From the NCBI GenBank assembly GCA_025936825.1, contig JAICSO010000014.1:62001-126000 (forward strand): DNA of 64,000 bases. The letters are read 5' to 3'. The notes under the pieces were generated by a model. That model had not been told where the DNA came from and searched no databases. It was given only the letters and a program-made list of their open reading frames with translations. Each line of letters opens with the position of its first letter. Within the stretch, counting starts at the first letter, position 1. The stretch is from Terriglobales bacterium (GTDB lineage Bacteria > Acidobacteriota > Terriglobia > Terriglobales > Acidobacteriaceae). This document shows, piece by piece, positions 60,552 through 64,000 of this stretch. Position numbers and translations under genes: made by a program.

Positions 60552-61490
60552 ATGGGCTCGTTCACGTTTGTCCTGAAACCAAAGCCACCATTTCGCTTGG
60601 ACCTAACGGTCTGGGCTCTCCGCCGACGAGCGCGGAACGTCATCGACCAGTGGGATGGAACAACATATCGGCGCGCGCTGGTGATCAATAACACTCCACT
60701 GGAGATCGCCGTCAGGCAAGCAGGGTCGATGGATCACCCCGACTTAATTACTGCGCTGAACGGACCTCCCGGCCCGATCGTGCGGACCAAAGTCTCACAT
60801 CTGCTAACGCAGATGCTTGGACTAGGAATTGACCTTGTGCCTTTTTATAGGAAGGCAAAGCACGACCGGCGCCTTGCACCCCTGGTGGAGGAGTTTCGTG
60901 GACTCAAACCCCCGCGATTCCCAAGCGTTTTTGAAGCATTGGTCAACGGAGTTGCTTGCCAACAACTCTCGTTAACGGTTGGCATCGAGTTGCTGAACCG
61001 CATGGCGCGAGAATGCGCACGCGCGATTATTCCCAGCGAGGCGAGCCAGCCTGCATTCCCCACGCCCGAAAATCTGGCGCACTTGAATGCCCACAGGTTA
61101 CGCCATCTGGGATTCAGCTACGGAAAGGCGCGAGCACTATTAGGGTTGTCACGTGGAATCCTCAAGGGGGATATCCATTTGGAAGGCCTGGACGATATCG
61201 ACAACAATGGTGCGGTTAGGCGGCTAATGAACTTGCATGGGGTTGGACGATGGACCGCCGAATACGCATTGCTGCGTGCGCTTGGCCGCATTGACGTCTT
61301 CCCCGGCGACGATGTCGGTGCGGGAAACCGCCTTGCGCGCTGGCTCGGGCATAAAGATCCATTGGACTACCCAGGAGTGCGTCGCGCCGTTCAGAGATGG
61401 CGTCCATATGCTGGTATGGTGTACTTCCACCTTCTGATAGCGGGACTCGCGGAATCGGGCGAAATCTGCTCACCGGCTCTGCGCGCCTGA
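60552..61490 (+). CDS. DNA-3-methyladenine glycosylase II (AlkA-like)
   Basis: 312 aa. The HhH-GPD motif is LMNLHGVGRWTAEYALLRALGRIDVFPGDDVG; the Asp pair 253/254 contains the catalytic residue. The N-terminal region (FTFVLKPKPPFRLDLTVWALRRR) matches the AlkA TBP-like domain. Excises alkylated bases from DNA. Begins 48 bp after the ferredoxin stop, possibly in one transcript. Confidence 0.9.
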   Translation: MGSFTFVLKPKPPFRLDLTVWALRRRARNVIDQWDGTTYRRALVINNTPLEIAVRQAGSMDHPDLITALNGPPGPIVRTKVSHLLTQMLGLGIDLVPFYRKAKHDRRLAPLVEEFRGLKPPRFPSVFEALVNGVACQQLSLTVGIELLNRMARECARAIIPSEASQPAFPTPENLAHLNAHRLRHLGFSYGKARALLGLSRGILKGDIHLEGLDDIDNNGAVRRLMNLHGVGRWTAEYALLRALGRIDVFPGDDVGAGNRLARWLGHKDPLDYPGVRRAVQRWRPYAGMVYFHLLIAGLAESGEICSPALRA

Positions 61491-61684
61491 GTGCGTAAGT
61501 GTGCCCTCTGCACTGCCCTTCTGCACAGGCATGAAACCAGCCCTCTGCCAAGCCTGGAAACCTCCGGTAACGGGCAAACGTGGGAAAACTCGCGTTCCGA
61601 AATGTGATTTTTGTCCCACTAAGGAGGATTCCCGTTCCATAGCCGCGTCACACTTACGGCAGTACGCTGAAATTGCTCAAAGAA

Positions 61685-62101
61685 ATGAAGTTCAGGATGC
61701 AAACACAGATTGCCGTTCAGCAAGCCGGTTCAGCAAACGCCTTACCTTCGATGCGGGTATCTTCCACGCAACTCGACCTGGAATCCGAAATCGCACAACT
61801 ACACCGCAGCCCTCAATGGTCGACAGGAATCGCCCGGAAGGTTCTCATCCAGTATCCGGACCTGCAGATCACGTTGAGGACAATGAGAGCGCGCACCCGA
61901 ATTCCGAAACACCACAATCTGGGGCGGATCTGCGTCCCGACGGTCCAAGGACACATTCGTTTGCATGCGGATGGCGAGATTTTCGATTTGCCCAAAGGCA
62001 AAATGCTAGTGCTTGAACGCGCCATCGTCCACGATGTCGAAGCCTTGGAGGAGAGCGCATTTCTGTTGACAGTGGCTTACCCCCAGGGCATTTCGCATTA
62101 A
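61685..62101 (+). CDS. Cupin-domain protein
   Basis: About 138 aa from ATG 61685 (TTG 61673 or ATG 61697 are alternatives; no strong Shine-Dalgarno). The C-terminal beta-barrel has PKHHNLGRICVPTVQGHIRLHADGEIFDLPKGKMLVLERAIVHDVEALEES, a typical single cupin with His ligands at HH and HDVE. N-terminal 40 residues are not recognisable. Small cupins can be metal enzymes or sensors; unclear. Precedes the RIC gene by about 60 bp. Confidence 0.7.
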   Translation: MKFRMQTQIAVQQAGSANALPSMRVSSTQLDLESEIAQLHRSPQWSTGIARKVLIQYPDLQITLRTMRARTRIPKHHNLGRICVPTVQGHIRLHADGEIFDLPKGKMLVLERAIVHDVEALEESAFLLTVAYPQGISH

Positions 62102-62162
62102 GGCCTGACCGCACGGGCACTGAGAAATTGTTCCTGCGCTGACGAATTCGAGAGGAGGACTC

Positions 62163-62570
62163 ATGAGTACCATCACAGCGGCAACAACATTAGGCGAAAT
62201 AGCGGCGTGTGTACCTGAAGCCACACAGATATTCGAAGACTTCGGCATCGATTATTGTTGTGGCGGGAAGAAGTCTCTAGAGGAGGCGTGCGCGTCTTGC
62301 AAAATATCCGCTCAGGAGGTGCTGCACTTAATACGCAGCTCCCAAACTGCAAAAGAAGAAGCGGGACAGACGCACGATTGGGCTCATGAATCGCTTGCAT
62401 CGCTAATCGCGCATATCAAAGGCACGCATCACAAGCACACTCGAGCAGAGATCGCCAGGATCACGCCGATGCTCCGCAAGGTTCTCTCTGTCCATGGCAC
62501 AAATCATCCTGAGCTGCGGCGTATTCACAGCGAGTTCGAAGCCCTGGCGAGTGAACCCTTGACCACATGA
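62163..62570 (+). pseudogene. RIC/ScdA iron-centre repair protein, N-terminal part (split gene)
   Basis: 135 aa. N-terminal DUF542 domain with FGIDYCCGGKKSLEEAC, then the first hemerythrin helices (THDWAHESLASLIAHIKGTHHKHTRAEI, HGTNHPELRRIHSEFEAL). The family (YtfE/ScdA/DnrN) repairs nitrosylated or oxidised iron-sulfur proteins with a di-iron site and is usually about 220-240 aa. Here the frame stops at 62568-62570 in the middle of the domain and continues in the next frame. Either decay, sequence error or frameshift; see the next entry. Good GAGGAGG Shine-Dalgarno. Confidence 0.82.
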
Positions 62571-62887
62571 TCGACGAAGAGATTGTCTTGTTCCCGTACA
62601 TGGAGGAGTGTGCACAGCGCAAACAAACAGCTGAACCCTCGGGATTGAGCTCTTTACGTGGCCCGGTGGCAACGCTAGTCTTTCAGCACGATTCTGCCGG
62701 CGACAAGCTACGAGCGATCCGCCAAGCCAGCGGCAACTACCGTGTTCCCGAAGACGCTTGCATGACTTATCGTTCAGTTTTCAGAGCGCTGGCGGATTTG
62801 GAGGCAGACCTCCACCAGCACATTCATTTGGAGAACAACATACTTTTCCCGCGTGCCACCGCGGTCGAAGAAATCCTGCCCTGCTAA
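62567..62887 (+). pseudogene. RIC/ScdA, C-terminal part (split gene)
   Basis: 106 aa. Overlaps the preceding stop in an ATGA (62567-62570). Continues the family at MIDEEIVLFPYMEE, then FQHDSAGDKLRAIRQ and DLHQHIHLENNILFPRA, i.e. the last di-iron ligands. The His that precedes M (HM motif, H129 in E. coli YtfE numbering) is encoded just upstream in this frame but not read in either ORF; only a one-base frameshift would give it. Translational restart at the ATGA could yield the fragment, but without that ligand. Confidence 0.82.
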
Positions 62888-62916
62888 AGGAAGCCGATGC
62901 CAACCGGTTAAGCAGG

Positions 62917-64000
62917 TCAAGCGACATTCGTGCGCGCCAGTTGCGCGTGCGGCTTGGATATGGGTATACGAGCACACACCGTAGTGCCGCCGCCATTGGA
63001 GGATAGTTCTAAACGACCGCCTAATTCCTTCATTCGCTCGCGCATGCCCGATAAACCGATTCCAACTCCAGACCCGTGATCGCGAAAATCTCGTATCGTT
63101 TCTGCCGGAATACCGCGGCCGTAATCTCGAACTGTCAATGAGACTTCCTCTCCACCCACAGCTACCTTGATATCTACAGCCGAAGCACCTGAGTAGCGAT
63201 GCACGTTCGTGAGGCTCTCCTGCAGGGCACGGAAAAACGCAAGTTCAGCGGCATCTGGGAATCGAGGGAGCCCGTCGGGTAAGTCTAAGCGTACCTCGAT
63301 CTTGCTCCGCTTCGAGAAACCCTCGACCTACCAGCGCGCGGCAGAAGCAAAGCCGGCTTCATCCAACAATGGCGGATGGAGAAGGTGCGACATCGTGCGG
63401 GTCTCAACAATACAGCGCCCAACCGTTTCCAGGCATTCCGACAACAGTTCGGCGTTGCGTTTGCGTGCGAGTTCAGTGACATGGCCCGCGCCAGAGAGTT
63501 GGTCGAGATCAATCTTCAATACCGCGAGGTATTGGCCAAAGCTGTCATGAAGCTCACGAGCAAGTTTACGCCGCTCTTCATCCTGCGCCTGCAATAGCTC
63601 GGCGGAGAGCCTTCGCAGGTCTGCCGTACGTTGTTCAACTAGAACTTCCAGCATAGATTGCGACTGCTGCAGGATGGATTCCACCTGCTTCCGCTCGGTA
63701 ATGTCCTGCGCGATACCGAAGAGATGCGAGCGATCATTTGAGCGTGCGAACATTCTGCCCCTGGCGTGGATCCAACGCATTCCTCGGGACGGGTGTTGGT
63801 AACGATAGTCAAACTCGAAGTCAAGCTCGGGCGAGCATTTCGCAGTGGCGGTCTTCAAAGCGTTCAGATCGACAGGATCTATCGAGCTCATCCATTTCGA
63901 AGCAAAGGTTTCATCGCCGGGATTAATGCCAAATATTTCGTAGCACTCTTCCGACCATGCATACGCGTCGTTTGCTGGGTTCCATTCCCAGCTGCCGATA
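62917..64000 (-). pseudogene. PAS sensor histidine kinase broken by an in-frame TAG (5' end outside window)
   Basis: The gene starts beyond base 64000. A PAS region is visible (IGSWEWNPANDAYAWSEECYEIFG, then DFDYRYQHPSRGMRWIHARGR and ITERKQVES), a coiled coil with the NarL-type histidine kinase domain (LARELHDSFGQYLAVLKIDL, phosphoacceptor His), then a stop TAG at 63328-63330 after …FASAARW. The frame continues without interruption to 62917 with VEGFSKRSKIEV, LQESLTNVHRYSG and the ATP-binding DYGRGIP…GIGLSGMRERMKELGG. A Tyr codon (TAC/TAT) in that place would restore the gene. So one base change separates it from an intact NarX-like kinase. Confidence 0.8.

Noticed and set aside
1-64000. CRISPR array
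   Set aside because: No regularly spaced direct repeats with unique spacers; the only tandem repeats (19325-19714) are contiguous and coding.

Overview
The window reads like a chromosome segment of a soil acidobacterium (Acidobacteriota, class Terriglobia-like). This is inferred from gene content and repeat style: ECF sigma/anti-sigma/CHAT operons, HspR-type MerR, many palindromic intergenic repeats of the 'CGGCTAAAGCCG' and 'CATCCTGAG' kinds, and pectin/hexuronate use. No rRNA is present, so the phylum is a judgement and not a proof. Genes are dense, mostly in short operons, with two tRNAs (Leu-GAG at 4.8 kb, His-GTG at 39.9 kb).

0-15 kb: acetate kinase (cut by the window edge) and phosphoketolase, a secreted protein, a hemerythrin, tRNA-Leu/secG, a metallo-hydrolase, an aminotransferase, a P-loop kinase, an APC permease, an HspR-like regulator, a histone-deacetylase-family amidohydrolase, a Tat-exported GH28 glycosidase, imidazolonepropionase and a DinB-fold protein. 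Intergenic gaps hold several families of imperfect palindromes.

15-28 kb: a four-gene set made of an ECF sigma factor, its zinc-finger anti-sigma, a 273-aa protein of unknown function and a lipoprotein with TPRs and a CHAT caspase-like domain. The CHAT gene carries in-frame tandem repeats derived from an intergenic palindrome. Then come a radical SAM/SPASM protein behind two CRP-like operators, and two tandem secreted beta-helix paralogs separated by a hairpin that contains the second gene's start codon.

27-40 kb: galE, an OprP-type porin, a complete sulfate ABC transporter (sbp-cysT-cysW-cysA) headed by an Rrf2 regulator, a hexuronate operon (uxaC, SDR, MFS), and a UDP-sugar dehydrogenase homologue that has lost its catalytic residues.

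40-64 kb: a tRNA-His-adjacent integrase and excisionase-like gene mark the edge of a probable genomic island. Behind them lie an AAA-type ATPase flanked by a repeated palindrome, a disaccharide phosphorylase/universal-stress/beta-phosphoglucomutase operon, and a stretch rich in redox and stress genes: cupredoxin, DUF4142, hemerythrin, a transaldolase / cysteine-less redoxin / ComA-like / PrpD cluster, folE with a RibD-C reductase, flavin-oxidoreductase, ferredoxin, a PAS-LuxR regulator with four clustered cysteines, AlkA, cupin and a RIC/ScdA di-iron repair protein. Two matching palindromic operators sit in front of the flavin reductase and between the PAS-LuxR regulator and the ferredoxin, which suggests a small redox or NO regulon. 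The RIC gene (frameshift) and the last histidine kinase gene (in-frame TAG) are broken. Whether the island reaches the window end cannot be told from this sequence.
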